Of a stretch of DNA of 64,000 nucleotides, positions 34,461 through 46,546 are shown piece after piece; positions within the stretch are counted from its first letter, which is position 1; each line of letters starts with the position of its first letter. This DNA comes from Budorcas taxicolor (lineage: Eukaryota > Chordata > Mammalia > Artiodactyla > Bovidae), in contig NC_068926.1 of the NCBI RefSeq assembly GCF_023091745.1, positions 48,136,001 through 48,200,000 of the forward strand, read 5' to 3'. Both the position numbers and the translations under genes were made by a program. The notes beneath the pieces were generated by a model that saw nothing but the letters and a program-made list of their open reading frames with translations, did no database searches and had not been told where the DNA came from.

Positions 34461-35039
34461 GAGGTAGCAGACGTGTCTAGTCATAGCACTGCCACCTCAC
34501 CATCTCCACCCCCGAACTGCTGGTCCAGGGCCCCTGTGCCACCAGTAACATCACTTACAGAGGCAGGGAGTAAACTCATTAAGTAGGTAACACTGAGCTG
34601 ACAGACGCATCGTCAGGCTGCATTTTCATTGCATGTTTTAGATGGCATTCATGTTAGCCCGGTAAGGATTATTGTCCACCATCACTGGATATTAGGCAAA
34701 GAATCTTCCAGCTCAAAGCAGCCAGGGAAACTGAGCTTTTGCTGAGGGACTGAGAGGAAGGGAAGTATTCATCATCAGTTCTTATTCACCATAGAAGTTG
34801 TAATCAAAGCCCAAGCCTTTCAGAACAGATGGGTGGATTTCATCTGTGAAAGAAGTTACTGGTATTAGCCCATTCTTTGTGGAGCGAGAGGGTAATATCA
34901 CTATCCCTTCTCTGGGCACAGAACACCCTCCCATCAGTAGCTCTCAACTGTCAACTAAATGAGAATCAGCCACAGCATCTGTCAAAATGCAGATTCACTG
35001 GCTTAACTGGGAGAGCTTGCCTAGGAAGTCTGCTCATTT
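34461..35039. other. Unassigned sequence
   Basis: There is no clear repeat or gene. Around 34980 (caaaatgcagattcactgg) there is a weak MER5-like resemblance. Confidence 0.35.
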
Positions 35040-35455
35040 TCTGAGGCTACTGTAGTAAACCGCCACTAACTGGATCAGTTCATTCCCTCTCTCACAATTC
35101 TGGAGGTCTGAATTCCAAACTCAAGGTGTGGGCAGGGCTGTGCTCCTTCCAGAGGGTCCAGTGAAGGATGCTTCCTGCCTCTTCCGGCTCCCGGCATCCC
35201 CGGGCATTCTCTGACCCACGGCCACATCCCTCCAGTCTCTGCCTCCACCCTCATGTGGCCTGCCTTCCTGTGTCTCCTTTTTTGTCTCTTACAGGGACAC
35301 TCTCCTTGGCTTTAGAATCCACCCTAATCCAGTCTGACTGCATTTTAACTAATTCCATCTGCAAGGACCCTGTTTCTAAATAAGGTCACAATCTGAGCTG
35401 CTGGGTAGACAGGAATTTGGGAGGATTCAATCCAGTATCATAGATTGGCAAAAGA
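35040..35455 (-). mobile_element. MLT1-like MaLR LTR
   Basis: Reversed LTR order: ctactgtagtaaaccgcc, cacaattctggaggtctg, cacatccctccagtctctgc, aaggaccctgtttctaaata. It is an ancient LTR with no internal viral genes beside it. 35456-35706 shows nothing recognised. Confidence 0.7.
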
Positions 35456-35706
35456 TCCTAGGGATTTGTATTTGTTATATATTTTTTCCTTATCTGGGTA
35501 TATGTCCACATGACTTCAAATAACAGTGAAGTTCAGGCAGTCCTCATCTTATGTAGCACCCTGTTAGTGGAAACTCAGCCATCAGAACCATGACCTTGGT
35601 CCATGACCATTTGAGGTGAGGAAGCTGCCGATATGAACTCTTCTCCACTAAAGCAAGACAAATCAAAGGTTGTCTAAAGGAAAAGACACACTAAGAAACC
35701 CTTATC

Positions 35707-36101
35707 GGGACTTGCCTGGTGGTGCAGTGGATAAGAATCTGCCCGCCAATGCAGGGGACACAGGTTCAATCCCTGGTCCGGGAAGATTTCACATACATCG
35801 GAGCAACTAAATGCAGGCACCACAACTACTGAGCCCACGTGCTGCAACTGCTAAAGCCTGCATTTGTAGAGCCTGCACATTGCAACTACTGAGCCTGCAT
35901 GCTGCAGCTACTGAACCCCATGAACCTAGAACCTGTGCTTCACAACAAGAGAAGCCCCTGCAATGAAAAGCCCATGCACCACAACTAGAGAAAAGCCCCT
36001 ACTCTCTGAAACTAGAGAAGGCCTACACCCAGCAATGAAGATCCAGGGCAGCCAAAAACCAATCAATCAATAAATAATACTTTTTTTAAAAAAAATAGGC
36101 T
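35707..36101 (+). mobile_element. CHR-2 SINE, nearly full length
   Basis: About 390 bp from gggacttgcctggtggtgca through repeated cacaactactgagcc units to an ataaataatac tail. cccttatc (35699-35706) and ctcttatc (36102-36109) may be target copies. Confidence 0.9.
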
Positions 36102-36121
36102 CTTATCATAGGTAGTACTCT

Positions 36122-36436
36122 AGACTGAGGGTCTGTGTCCTCCCCAAAATTCATACGTTAAAACCTGGTGCCCAATGTGATGGTGGCAGGAGGTGGGGCC
36201 TTTTGGGGGGGGGGGGTGATTAGGTCAGGTGGATGGGGCCCTTACTTTGGGATTAGTGCCCTTATGAAAGAGACCCAGAGAGTGCCCTGGCCTATTCCAC
36301 CACATGAAGACACAGAGAAGACATCACTTATGCAGCAGGTAGTGGGCACCAAATCTGATGGGGCCATGATCTTGGACTTCCATCTCCAGAGCTGTCAGAA
36401 ATAAATGTCTGCTGTTTATAAACCACCCAGTTGGTC
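36122..36436 (+). mobile_element. MLT1-like MaLR LTR, forward
   Basis: cccaaaattcatacgttaaa, gattagtgcccttatgaaag, gatcttggacttccatctcc and ttataaaccacccag are in LTR order. A run of 12 G lies at 36205-36216. It is the only MLT1-like copy here in host-gene orientation. Confidence 0.75.
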
Positions 36437-36444
36437 ATTTAAAA

Positions 36445-36690
36445 AATTTTTTGTTGAAATATAGTTGCTTTACAATGTTGTGTCAGTTCCTGCTATACAG
36501 CAAAGTGAATCAGCTATATATATACACACACATATATCCTTTCTTTTTTGGATTTCCTTCCCATTCAGGTCACCACAGAACATTGAATAGAGTTCCCTGT
36601 GCTACACAGGGGGTTCTCATTAGTTATGAATTTTATACATAGTATCAATAGTGTATATGTATCAGTACTAATCTCCCAGTTTATCTCACT
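36445..36690 (-). mobile_element. L1 3' end
   Basis: gttgctttacaatgttgtg, ttccctgtgctacacagg and ataatag-type words occur in reverse order. 36691-37196 shows no recognised feature. Confidence 0.85.
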
Positions 36691-37196
36691 CTCAAGACTC
36701 GTTTCAAGACAGAGAAACTCCTTCCTTGCTCTGCCATGGAGAGGCTCCAGGATTCCCAGGGGTGGCAGGGGTGATCTGGAGACTGAGGACAGTGATGATC
36801 TAGAATCCAGTTCAGATTTTTGATGATCTGTCAGCCAGGATGGCCTCTGGGTGGGCACTGGCTTTTCTCATTTCGGGATGTATCCTGGATCCCTACATTG
36901 CAATGGGCAGAGGACCAGCCTGCCCCTTGCTCTACCAGTGTTGTGTCCATAGCCCACAAGGTGTAAGTCCAGCTAGCACCTGTGTGATTCACATAGAAGG
37001 TCACGGATCCACTTGAGCAGTGTGGCCCTCACATTACCTGTGCCAACAGGGAGATACTGAGCAGAGTCAGGAAGCAGGCGGAGGACATCCTTGGTCCTCC
37101 TATTCCTCTGTCAGCATTTGCCTCCCTCTTCTCCTCTTACATAGACACCTCTGATAAGACTAAAAGGAAGAGCATTGTTATTACAACATCGAGGAT

Positions 37197-37411
37197 GCGT
37201 GCGTCCAAGCACCATTATATCTGACTCTTTGTGGCCCCATGGACTGTAGCCCGCCAGGCTTCTCTGTCCATGGAACTTCCCAGGCAAGAATACTGGAGTG
37301 GATTGCCATTAACTTCTCCAGGGGATCTTTCCAACCCAGGGATTAAAATGCGTCTCTTATATCTACTGCATTTGTGGCTGGGTTCTTTACCACTGCACCA
37401 CCTGAGAAAAT
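37197..37411 (-). mobile_element. Bov-tA SINE
   Basis: ctgactctttgtggccccat through ccactgcaccacctgag, reversed and moderately diverged. Confidence 0.88.
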
Positions 37412-37676
37412 TATGAGCATGCTTATATACAAATACTTACTTCTTGTCTTGGCAGTATACTAATTTGCATCATAATTATTCATTCAGCCCTATTTGTGTG
37501 TTTAATATTCATTTGTATATGTTATATTTACAACTACACAGAAAATGATGTGAAAAAAATTCTAAAGACATAAATGTGACTCTCTCTGTGGTTAATAGGG
37601 TACATAAGCCCTATAGCCAAAGCAATGAATCACTAATAGTGAATTTTCTAAATGAGGTTGGAAGGGTGGAAGAGGT

Positions 37677-37739
37677 TCCTCTTTCCTCTCTTGACTCTAG
37701 GTTTCAGATCCCAACATGTGGGTCACCCTCAAGATCAGT
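37677..37739 (+). repeat. 63-bp direct repeat, left copy
   Basis: Identical base for base to 37954-38016 and directly abutting the BovB fragment between them. It is read as an exceptionally long target-site duplication or a templated duplication at insertion. Confidence 0.95.
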
Positions 37740-37953
37740 TCAGTTCGGTTCAGTTCATTTGCTCAGCCGTGTCTGACTCTTTGCAACCCCATGAATCACA
37801 GCATGCCAGGCCTCCCTGTCCATCACCAAGTCCCGGAGTTCACTCACACTCGCATTCATCGAGTCAGTGATGCCATCCAGCCATGTCATCCTTGGTCATC
37901 CCCTTCTTCTCCTGCCCCCAACCCTTCCCAGCATCAGAGTCTTTTCCAATGAG
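37740..37953 (-). mobile_element. BovB/ART2 3' end between 63-bp direct repeats
   Basis: 214 bp of reversed BovB 3' end (ttcagttcatttgctcagcc to gtcttttccaatgag). The identical flanks indicate a recent insertion. Confidence 0.95.
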
Positions 37954-38016
37954 TCCTCTTTCCTCTCTTGACTCTAGGTTTCAGATCCCAACATGTGGGT
38001 CACCCTCAAGATCAGT
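37954..38016 (+). repeat. 63-bp direct repeat, right copy
   Basis: Identical to 37677-37739. The sequence to the right, to 38489, shows no recognised gene or repeat. Confidence 0.95.
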
Positions 38017-38489
38017 GTACCTCTTTAGAAACAGGCAGAGCTAGATGTGCAAGAGATTAATCAGAGGGAAGGATAAAGTGGGGAAGGAGTGGAAGTTACC
38101 AGAGTGAGCTTCAGAATGCAGTGAGGGTTTGATCCCTATGAAAGGAGAGGGGTAGGAACAGAAAGAGGAGAAGGAGCCTGCCTGCAGCAAATCTCAAAAT
38201 TCTCAGGCCATTAAGCAGATGACCTGGAAAACTGACACTGGGTCAAAATGGTCATCCTTGCTCCATTATGGTGTTTGAACACTGGCTAGCAGATGTTGAG
38301 GGCCCTGTAGGCAGATGGAGTCAGCAAATGACACTCCTGATGGTGGACTCCCACTGAAGGGAAATCTGAATGGCACTCCTCACCACTACTGAGCATCTAT
38401 TCTGCCACCCTCATCAGAGTAGACCCTAAGGCAAACAGTGGTCAGTAGTTTCGTCGTTTGCCGTCTTGCATGCAGAAGCCTCAGAACTG

Positions 38490-38675
38490 CATGTATATTC
38501 ACTCATTTACTCTTCAAACTGTGCATGAAGCTGGAACCCTTCACCACTCCCATTTCACAGGTGAGGAAACCAAGGCATAGAGAGGTTAAGTAATTTGTCC
38601 GAGGTCACACAGCCCGTGAAGGAAGGAGCTGGTATAATGTAAAATGCCTGGAATATCTGGACCCAGAACCTAGTG
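38490..38675 (-). mobile_element. MIR SINE
   Basis: Reversed MIR: cccatttcacaggtgaggaa, gcatagagaggttaagtaa, gaggtcacacagcccgtg. 38676-39647 shows no supported gene or repeat. Confidence 0.85.
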
Positions 38676-39647
38676 ATACTCGACTGCCTTGGGATTTACC
38701 CAGAAGGAAAAACTCGCACAGACCTTTCCATCATGTAAGAGTTCTGAACAAATTCTTGTTTCTTCTAGTCCTGCAGTATTTCCATTATCCTTATTTAAGA
38801 GAAATTAGTTCTATTTATGCATTCTGATGATAGTTTTCTATTTCTGACAATAGTACAAAGTTTAAGTGAAAAAAAAATGATTCTTGAACTTAAGTTATTA
38901 ACAGGCAGGTTGAAGCATTTAGGGATAACTGATTGCTTGCAACTTCTTTTGAAATTAATCATAAAAGGAAATGGACTACAGGCTGACAAGTGGATAGATG
39001 TGTGATAAAGCCCATCCAGATTGTGTTGATGATAGAAGCTTGGTGGTGGGTGTATGAGTGTTTGCTGTATGATTTCATTCTTTTTTGTTAAAAATTTGTC
39101 ATAACAAATGGTTGAAAACAGCAGGTCAACAGTTTAATCAAAACCGTAAACTGTAGGTGATGTGTGATTAGTAGTCATTCTGTGGGTGGACTGAGCATTG
39201 CTGGAGTTTGGGAAATAGTACAGTTGTGAGTGACGGCTAGAGAGGTCTACCCCCAAATGGTAGAGGAGATGGAAAAGTCTGCATGAAGCAAGCAGCTCAG
39301 GCTTTCCCTGGACCTGACTGGGACCAGGGGAGCTTCAGCTTCAGGGGGAAGGGGGACCATTAATCTGACCAGTGTGGTCTCCTCTCTTCCTGCAGACATC
39401 ACAGCTGTCACTCAAACAGGCCGTCCAAGGCTTTGAGATCTGAGCCATCTTCCCAAACCCAGTAATGCTGCCAAGAACCAGATCAGGATGTGAGACAAGC
39501 AGGCGGAGTCACGCCCACCTGCCAAAATCAGAGCCGAAATGAACTCGCAAAAAGTGTCCTCGAAGCCACCCAGTCTAAGGCAAACCCAGGGTCGCAGGAA
39601 GCACCCCTGGAGAGTTTGTGGCATTTTTGTGTGGGAGACGGTACGTG

Positions 39648-39859
39648 GGGCTTCCCTGGTGGCTTAGACGGTAGAGAATCCGCCTGCAATGCGGGAGATC
39701 CAGGTGTGATCCCTGCGTTGGGAAGATCCCCTGGAGGAGGGCATGACAGCCCGCTCCAGTATTCTTGCCTGGAGAATCTCCACGGACAGAGGAGCCTGGC
39801 GGCTACAGACCGTGGGATCGTAAAGAGTCAGACACGACTGAATGACTAAGCACAACACA
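39648..39859 (+). mobile_element. Bov-tA SINE
   Basis: cttccctggtggcttagacg through gagtcagacacgactgaatg. The flanks gacggtacgtg (39637-39647) and gatggtacatg (39860-39870) differ only by transitions and look like an aged target duplication. Confidence 0.92.
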
Positions 39860-39870
39860 GATGGTACATG

Positions 39871-40450
39871 AGGGCCAAGCACGCGAGGCAGGTACCAATA
39901 CGCTCTGCAGCAACACGGGTTCCGGCTAGACTTTCAACTTCAGGAGAAGCTGCCTTACCTGGGGTAAAGACATAGGGGATGCCAGAGGCTTCTGGATTTG
40001 TTGGGAATCAGCCTGCGTTTTCATAGTTTTAAGTATTCATAAATGTATGCTCTTCACTGTGTTCTGGACCTGCTGTAAGTGCCGTGAGGGCACCACGGGA
40101 CTCTCCATCCCTGTGAAGTGAATACCAGCTCAGATGAGGAGCAGAGAGGGGAGGCCACTTGCTTGTGACGCCAGATCTGTGAGCGGGTGCAGAGCCCCCA
40201 CTCTGCCTCTCTGTACTGCTGCCCTCTTTGGGATGTTAGTGGGATTTCTCCCCCTAAAAGTCTGAAAAGTCATCCGTAAAACTAAGAAAGTCTTCCTGTT
40301 CGGTGACTGGTAGAGAGTCCCTTGGTTCAAGGGTATAAACTTTCTGTTGATTATTCCCTTACTTCTAGAGCTGTGCCCCTCAACGTCTGTTATGCTCTGC
40401 ATCCACACCTCTTTTAAACATCAAAGGACGATTTTTTTCCTTTTAAAAAG
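39871..40450. other. Unassigned sequence
   Basis: No repeat or gene is recognised. The 92-codon reverse frame at 40130-40408 has no family resemblance. Confidence 0.35.
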
Positions 40451-40451
40451 G

Positions 40452-40897
40452 AAACTTTTATTTTATATTGGAGTATAGCCAGTTAACAATGTAATAATAG
40501 TTTCAGGTGGACAGCAAAGAGACTCAGCCATACATATACACGTATCCATTCTCCCCCCAGACTCCCCTCCCATCCAGGCTGCCACATAACAGTGAGCAGA
40601 GTTCCCTGTCCTGTACAGTAGGTCCTTGTTGGTTATCCATTTTAAATACAGCAGTGTGCACATGTCCATCCCAAACTCCCTAACCATCCCCTCCCACCAT
40701 TTGTACCCCTGCTGCCAACCATAAGTTTGTTCTCTAAAGTGAGTCTATTTCTGTTTTGTAAATAAGTTGACTTGTATCATCTCTTTTTAGATTTCACATG
40801 TGTGGCTACATTATGCTCTTTCTCCTTCTCTGACTTATTTCACTCAGTGTGACAATCTCTAGGTCCATCCATGTTGCTGCAAATGGCATTATTTCAT
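40452..40897 (-). mobile_element. L1 3' end
   Basis: Reversed: gagtatagccagttaacaat, gagcagagttccctgtcctg, gaggtgcc-free stretch, then aggtccatccatgttgctgc. 40898-41929 then shows no recognised gene or repeat. Confidence 0.88.
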
Positions 40898-41929
40898 AAA
40901 GGTTGACTGATTAAAATAAAAGTCTGTATGGTTTCAGGAACAAGAGTGGGCAGTTCTAATTGCTTGTAAATATTAACCAAAACATATCCTACACAGAAGC
41001 CCCAGAAACCCTGTGCTTTGCAACTGCCAGAATGACTGCAGGGGATGCCCAGCACATTTAGCATGGGAGGACTCATCACCGGGAAAGAAATTGACCGAGA
41101 AGAGTCCATGATGCATTTGGCAAAAGGACCAGTGATGGGATGACTTAATATTGTTTTCCAGTGTTATAAAGTCAAGAACTGCCTTCTGGAATTGCAGTGT
41201 ATGTTTGAATAGGTTGTGCACTGCACAACTCTGGTGGGAGGGTGTCATTCACATGGATGCCTTGATTTGAACAGCACCTCCTCCTCTCCTTCCCAAAGAA
41301 AAACTCAGAGCAGTGACCTGAGTCACACCTGGCCACCCTCTGCCAATAGAGGGGCCAGAAGCAGCCACTTCCTGATATCCAGAGAAGGGGACCGAGCTGG
41401 CTTCTTGAATGTAAAGAGACTATTTCGTGGTTGCTTTGTGCCAATCACATCGCAAAGGAGGAGGTCAGGATGAGAGTGATGGAGAAAGGATGGCTATTAA
41501 TAGGAAAGCTTTGCCCTGTTCCTGTTTGCATGGAAGAGAGATGTGTTTTTTTCTCTGCAGTTCCCAGAAGCTTCTTTTTCTTTCTTTTCCTGCCACCCAA
41601 ACATAAGGCACACAGAGTGTTCCACCTGGCCCACACCCCCAGAACTTGGTGAATGAAAATGCACTGTGGTTAACTCCTATGCCAAAGCACCCAAAAGAGA
41701 TGGTCCTCTTCCCCTTATACCCACTTACATTTTCCTTTTGGTCACTGGGACCAGGACAGTAGAACTAGCCACATCCATCATGGTCCTGGAGTGCCGGACA
41801 TGGACCGAGCACGGGGCAGTGACTGGGCATGGTCCAAGGCTAAAATATTCAGTCTGAGGCCCTGGACTGTGATAGAGATCCAGGGGTGTTTGGCACGTTT
41901 GTGAGAGTAGTTTGTTGTTGTTCATAAGG

Positions 41930-42060
41930 ATTAGGGATTACCAATAGTTAGTTGGCAAACATCAGAGGTACTAATGCCCTGTAATGTCCAGGACAGCTCC
42001 ACACTATAGAAATTTATTCCATACCTTCTTGACTTTTAGATGTCCCTCCAAAATGGGGGA
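41930..42060 (+). mobile_element. Possible MER20-like DNA element fragment
   Basis: ccctgtaatgtccaggacag followed by ctccacactatagaaattta resembles the MER20 centre. It is diverged. Confidence 0.4.
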
Positions 42061-42144
42061 GGAACTGTTATTATCTATACAGTAGCTTAGTACACACAAC
42101 TGGGAATTTCTCAGTAATGCGAACTCAGGGTAAATCAAAAGAAT

Positions 42145-42437
42145 TCTTGGACTTCCCTAGTGGTCGAGTGGTGAAGGAGCCACCTGCCAATAAGGGGACA
42201 CTGGTTCAGTCCTGGTCTGGGAGGATCCCACATGCCAAGGGGCAGCTGAGCTCGTGCGCCACAAATACCGGAGCCCGCATACTGGCTACAGCCCATGCTT
42301 TGCAGCAAGAGAAGCCACTGCAACAAGAAGCACCACAACTAGAGAGTAACCCTTGCTCCCTGCAACTAGCAGAAGCCCTACATGCAGTAGTAAAGACCCA
42401 GCGGTGCCAAAAATAAATGAATGAATTTTTTTAAAAA
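42145..42437 (+). mobile_element. CHR-2 SINE
   Basis: cttggacttccctagtggtc, gaggatcccacatgccaagg, gagcccgcatactggc and an aataaatgaatgaa tail. 42440-42889 shows no recognised gene or repeat. Confidence 0.88.
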
Positions 42438-42889
42438 AAGAATATTTTGTGTTTGTTTGTAACTTTACCAAGAGTGTGCCCACCAGGGAGAATTTCCCCA
42501 CCCACCACTTCCACCTTCTGTACCAGCACCCTCATAGCTGTAGCATTTATGATGCCTCCGTTGAAAGGGGGAGAAGAGGGAGAATCTGCCTTCACTACGT
42601 TTCCTAGTGAATTATACTTAAGAAGGTACTTGTTGAAATATGTATCATTCTATTATAAATTAATTTTTATTTTACTTGATATCCAGTTAGGGCATTATAT
42701 TTATCTTAATAACAAGATCTTGCGGATGGGTTACATTATCTGTGAATTCCACTTTGGAATTTTGAAGGCATTATAAAATATTCATTGCACAGTGGAGGTA
42801 TTATGTCTGATAAGGTTGAAAACTGCGGTGTTAGGAAGTGTGTGCTTTATCTTAGCTGCAGTTAAGACTTTCTCACAAAGTGGTTCTCT

Positions 42890-43005
42890 TTTATTTACTC
42901 ATTCAACAATTCTGTCTTGTGTACCTATTATATGCCAGGTCCAATTCTGGGCACGGTGGATACAAAGGATGAACAGGCAATTAGTCAGAATAGGTTAGAA
43001 GATGC
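42890..43005 (-). mobile_element. L2 3' end
   Basis: cattcaacaattctgtcttg, acctattatatgccaggtcc and tggatacaaaggatgaaca are in reversed L2 3' order. 43006-43611 shows no supported feature. Confidence 0.6.
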
Positions 43006-43689
43006 TGAGATAACAAATGGCACCAGAACCTCGGCAGCTTTCCACTGTTGACTTTTCCTCACGCTCACAGAGACAGCAGCTGGCCGCTCCCCAGGGGAGG
43101 TATCCCTCATGGAGCAACAGCACAGCCTCCCAGGCCACTTCCACTGGGGGCACTTGCATCTTGGGACTCCCAGCAGGGAAAAGGACTCAGAGAATGCACA
43201 CTGGTTCCTAAATGCTTCTGATCAGAAGTGAGACACATTCCTGCCTTATTGGCCACAGTAAATCTCACAGCCATGCTTAAGTCAAGGAGGTGGGGAGTGT
43301 CAAGAATGAAAAGAAAGATGAGAACTAGAAACAAGGTCTACCTGTGTTACCGGACTCAGGTCTGGCTGCTTGCTGCTCAAAAATCAACACTTGAGAGAAA
43401 CAAATTTTGGTAGAAAGAAAGATGCTTTTAATCAGAAAGCCAGCAATCTGGGGGAGATAGTGGACTCAGTGTCCCCAAAAAACACCTTCGAAAATTTTAC
43501 TCAACCGTGAAAGCTTTTAGTTAATATCCAGATAGGAGGTCAGAGATGTAGCCATCCCTGACTGTGTGCAGACTTGCCTACTCCTTATGACTCTTTTTAG
43601 ATGCTGTGGTTTCTTTTTTCTAATTGGGGTATAGTTGCTTTACACTATTGTCTTAGTTTCAGCTGTGCAGCAATGTGCATCAGTTATGA

Positions 43690-43885
43690 AGTGAAGTGAA
43701 AGTCACTCAGTTGTGTCCGACTGTTTGTGAGCCCATGGACTATATAGTCCATGGAATTCTCCAGGCCGGAATAGTGGAGTAGGTAGCCTTTCCCTTCTCC
43801 AGGGGATCTGCCCAACCCAGGGATCGAACCCAGGTCTCCCACATTGTAGGTGGATTCTTTACCAGCTGAGCCACAAGGGAAACCC
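43690..43885 (-). mobile_element. Bov-tA SINE in L1
   Basis: cactcagttgtgtccgactg through agctgagccacaagggaaac, reversed. agttat recurs on both sides. Confidence 0.9.
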
Positions 43886-44045
43886 AAGTTATACATATGT
43901 AAATAATCTCTCTCTTTTAGATTCTTTCCCCATATAGGTCATTACAGGTAGTGAGTAGACTTACCTGTGCTATACAATAGGTCCTTATTAATTATCAATT
44001 TTATATGTAAAATAGCCTCCCACTTCTATCTGTTTTATATATAGT

Positions 44046-44211
44046 GGCCTTCCCACTTCCCCGCTAGTGGTAAAGAATCTGCCTGCCAATGTAGGAGACA
44101 TAAGAGATGCAAGTTTGATCCCTGGGTCTGGAAGATCCCCCGGAGGAGGGCATGGCAACCCATTCCAATATTCTTACAAATTCCATGGACAGAGGAGCCT
44201 GGCAGGCCACA
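44046..44211 (+). mobile_element. Bov-tA SINE in L1, 3'-shortened
   Basis: ctagtggtaaagaatctgcc, ggagggcatggcaacccatt, ending at ggcaggccacag. It is opposite in orientation to the SINE 160 bp to its left. Confidence 0.85.
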
Positions 44212-44346
44212 GTCTGTACAGTAGTGTGTATCTGTTAAACCCATACTCCAAATTTATGCCTGCCTCTCTTTCCCCTTTGGTAACCATAGGCATGTTCTCT
44301 ATGTCTGTGTGTCTATTTCTGTTTTGCAAATAAGTTCATTTGTAAA

Positions 44347-45009
44347 GCCAGAGCTTGTAGGAGGGCATGCTGGCTGGCTAATGCTCTTGTCTTTGAAGAG
44401 GTGTGATGAGGCTGGTTCTGGAAATGTCAAAGGAGCTGTGGGCTGGATGCCCCACATGAGGCACAGCTGCTACGGCCTGAGGCATTGCTACAGTGATGCC
44501 CACAGGTCCAACAGGAGGTAGGACAGGCTCCTGGGAAGAAAACAGGAAGGAGCCAGCTCTTCCTCCACCAGCCTGGAAGTTGCCTTCTCATCATCTTATT
44601 GGCTAAACCTATGAGAGAGCACAGCTGACTTTACAGAGTCCCGGAACAGGACATGGCAGGGCAAGCTTGAGCTCAGTGACAATAACCACCTTCCAAAACA
44701 TTTCATTTCTTGCACTGATCCTCACAATGTCCTGTATCTCGTTTTCACAAAACAAAACTCAGCACCTGATAGTCTCTCCTATGCTGCGTGTTCTGTCTTA
44801 TGATTACTAAATGCGCTATGAGACACAGACTCTGTCCTCCCAAGACCTGGCTTTGGTTCCATAAGAGATCCAGAGACCATAAATAGAAAACGGACCCTTG
44901 GACAAAACAGCTGCTCCTTCAATGTTGAGGATGTTGTGTGATCCAAAAGAAAAGAAAAGAGCGGTGGTTTCCAAAAGTGAGCTGCAGTGTTTGCATTCAA
45001 GGGCTATTA
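44347..45009. other. Unassigned sequence
   Basis: No gene or repeat is recognised. Confidence 0.4.
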
Positions 45010-45020
45010 AAAGGTATTTA

Positions 45021-45211
45021 GGAACTTCCCTGGGGCTCCAGAGGCTAAGAATCTGCCTTGCAGGGCAGGGGACATGGGTTCAATCCTTAGTTCAATCCCA
45101 CATGCTGCAGAGCAACTAAGCCCACACTGAAACTACTGAGCCCATGTGCTCCAGAGCCCGACTGCCACAGCTAATATCCATCAAAGTCAAATACATGAAT
45201 AAGGTTTTTAT
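45021..45211 (+). mobile_element. CHR-2 SINE with 11-bp target duplication
   Basis: The head gaacttccctggggctccag is followed by cagagcaactaagcccacac. aaaggtattta at 45010-45020 and 45212-45222 frames it. Confidence 0.9.
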
Positions 45212-45222
45212 AAAGGTATTTA

Positions 45223-46429
45223 AGGAAAGGTTTAGCAAGGGAGGGAGACAAAACTCAACAGCTGGTAGCAAAAGAAGCATTCGTCCCTTTAGAGATTTCA
45301 GGTTTCCAATTTCCCCTCTTTATATTTTCATCTGTGTGTGTGTGTGACTAATGATGAATGTGTTTCTGTATGAACCCCAGAAGGAGATGGGTCAGAGTCT
45401 TTCTACACGCGTGGCTCTTGACAGTTCACTGGTTTGACTCACAAATACATCATCGGTTTACTCTTCTGTGTTCCTTGGTGATGAGGATGGAGTCAAGAGC
45501 TCCATCAGTCGGACAAGAGCTTCTTCTGCCACCTTCTCAGTCTCACGTCCAAGGCCTCCCGTGCCCTGAAGCTGGCTTGTTCCCATGTCCATTCCATTCT
45601 CTGGGGAATGAAGGCAGCGACATTGATCCACAGGCTTCATCACTTGCACATGGTGAGGTTGCATGAGGTTTACGAATGACATGCCCAGAAGACCAGCTCT
45701 TGATCTGTGTTTTTGTAAGCATTGTTTGTATTTACTGGTTCTCATTTATAACCAGAAAGTTGCCAAAGGATCTAGGTTGCCATCAGCATTTCTCCTCCAA
45801 TTTCTCACTGTCAGTACAAATGCTGTTCTCTCTGGAACAGCTCTTTCCTGATAAATGGATGGAAGGACTGCACTCATGGGACTAAGGGGGAAAAACAGCA
45901 TGAGATGATGAAATGAGCAAGGACACCAGGGCCAGGGAAACCTTTGGGTCAGATCTCATATCTACAATTTAATGGCTGAGGAACACTGGGAAATGTATGT
46001 GATTCTTCATGGCCCTGAAGGCTTCCTCTTTCGGACAGTTTTCTCATCTGGAAAACTGAGTTTGAAGTCTGGTAGCATCGCTGATTCTCTCCCTCTTGTG
46101 ATGCCCTCTCTTTTAGGGATTGCCAATCCAATGCTGGTGGCAAGACAATAGGGGGTGGTGGGACCCCATGAACTGAGAGTGCTGGGGACGGAGGTGCATG
46201 GGAGTCGGCTTGCTAATCTAGCACGACTCATCCTTGCTCATCTCTTCTCAAGTCTGCATCCAGTGACTTTAGGTTGATAGCATAGCAGCAGGAGCATTTA
46301 TACCATGGAAATCACATGCTATAAATAAGGCTTGTCTTTATTTCACAGAAAGCTGGTTGTCACACTTACACACTGTTTAGAAGACCACTGCCTAGAGGGG
46401 GTGTGACTCAGTGTTGAAGCTTGTTAGTC
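45223..46429. other. Largely unassigned sequence
   Basis: There is a short (TG)n near 45332-45345. Near 45990-46090 (cagttttctcatctggaaaa) there is a likely weak MIR. No gene is seen. Confidence 0.4.
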
Positions 46430-46546
46430 TTCTAGGGACAGAGTTCTGACTCTGTCATTTTCTAGCTTACAGAAATATTTTCAAGGCAAATAAACAATCC
46501 ATGCCTCAGTTTCCTCATCTGTAAACTGGAGATAATACTCATTCTT
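46430..46546 (+). mobile_element. MIR SINE, interrupted on its right
   Basis: tgcctcagtttcctcatctg and taaactggagataatactc are the MIR core. BovB was inserted directly after tcattctt. Confidence 0.75.

Larger units (their letters stand above)
43612..44346 (-). mobile_element. L1 3' end interrupted by two SINEs
   Basis: Reversed L1 pieces lie at 43612-43689, 43886-44045 and 44212-44346 (gtctatttctgttttgcaaa). A reversed and a forward Bov-tA fill the gaps. Confidence 0.88.

Noticed and set aside
34173..34484. A proline/serine-rich 103-codon frame that looks like a low-complexity protein
   Set aside because: It is the complement of the GGAT/GGGA purine tract and follows from its composition.
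39370..39636. Possible exon after cttcctgcag near 39385
   Set aside because: The following frames match no TMEM132 sequence and there is no convincing donor in frame.
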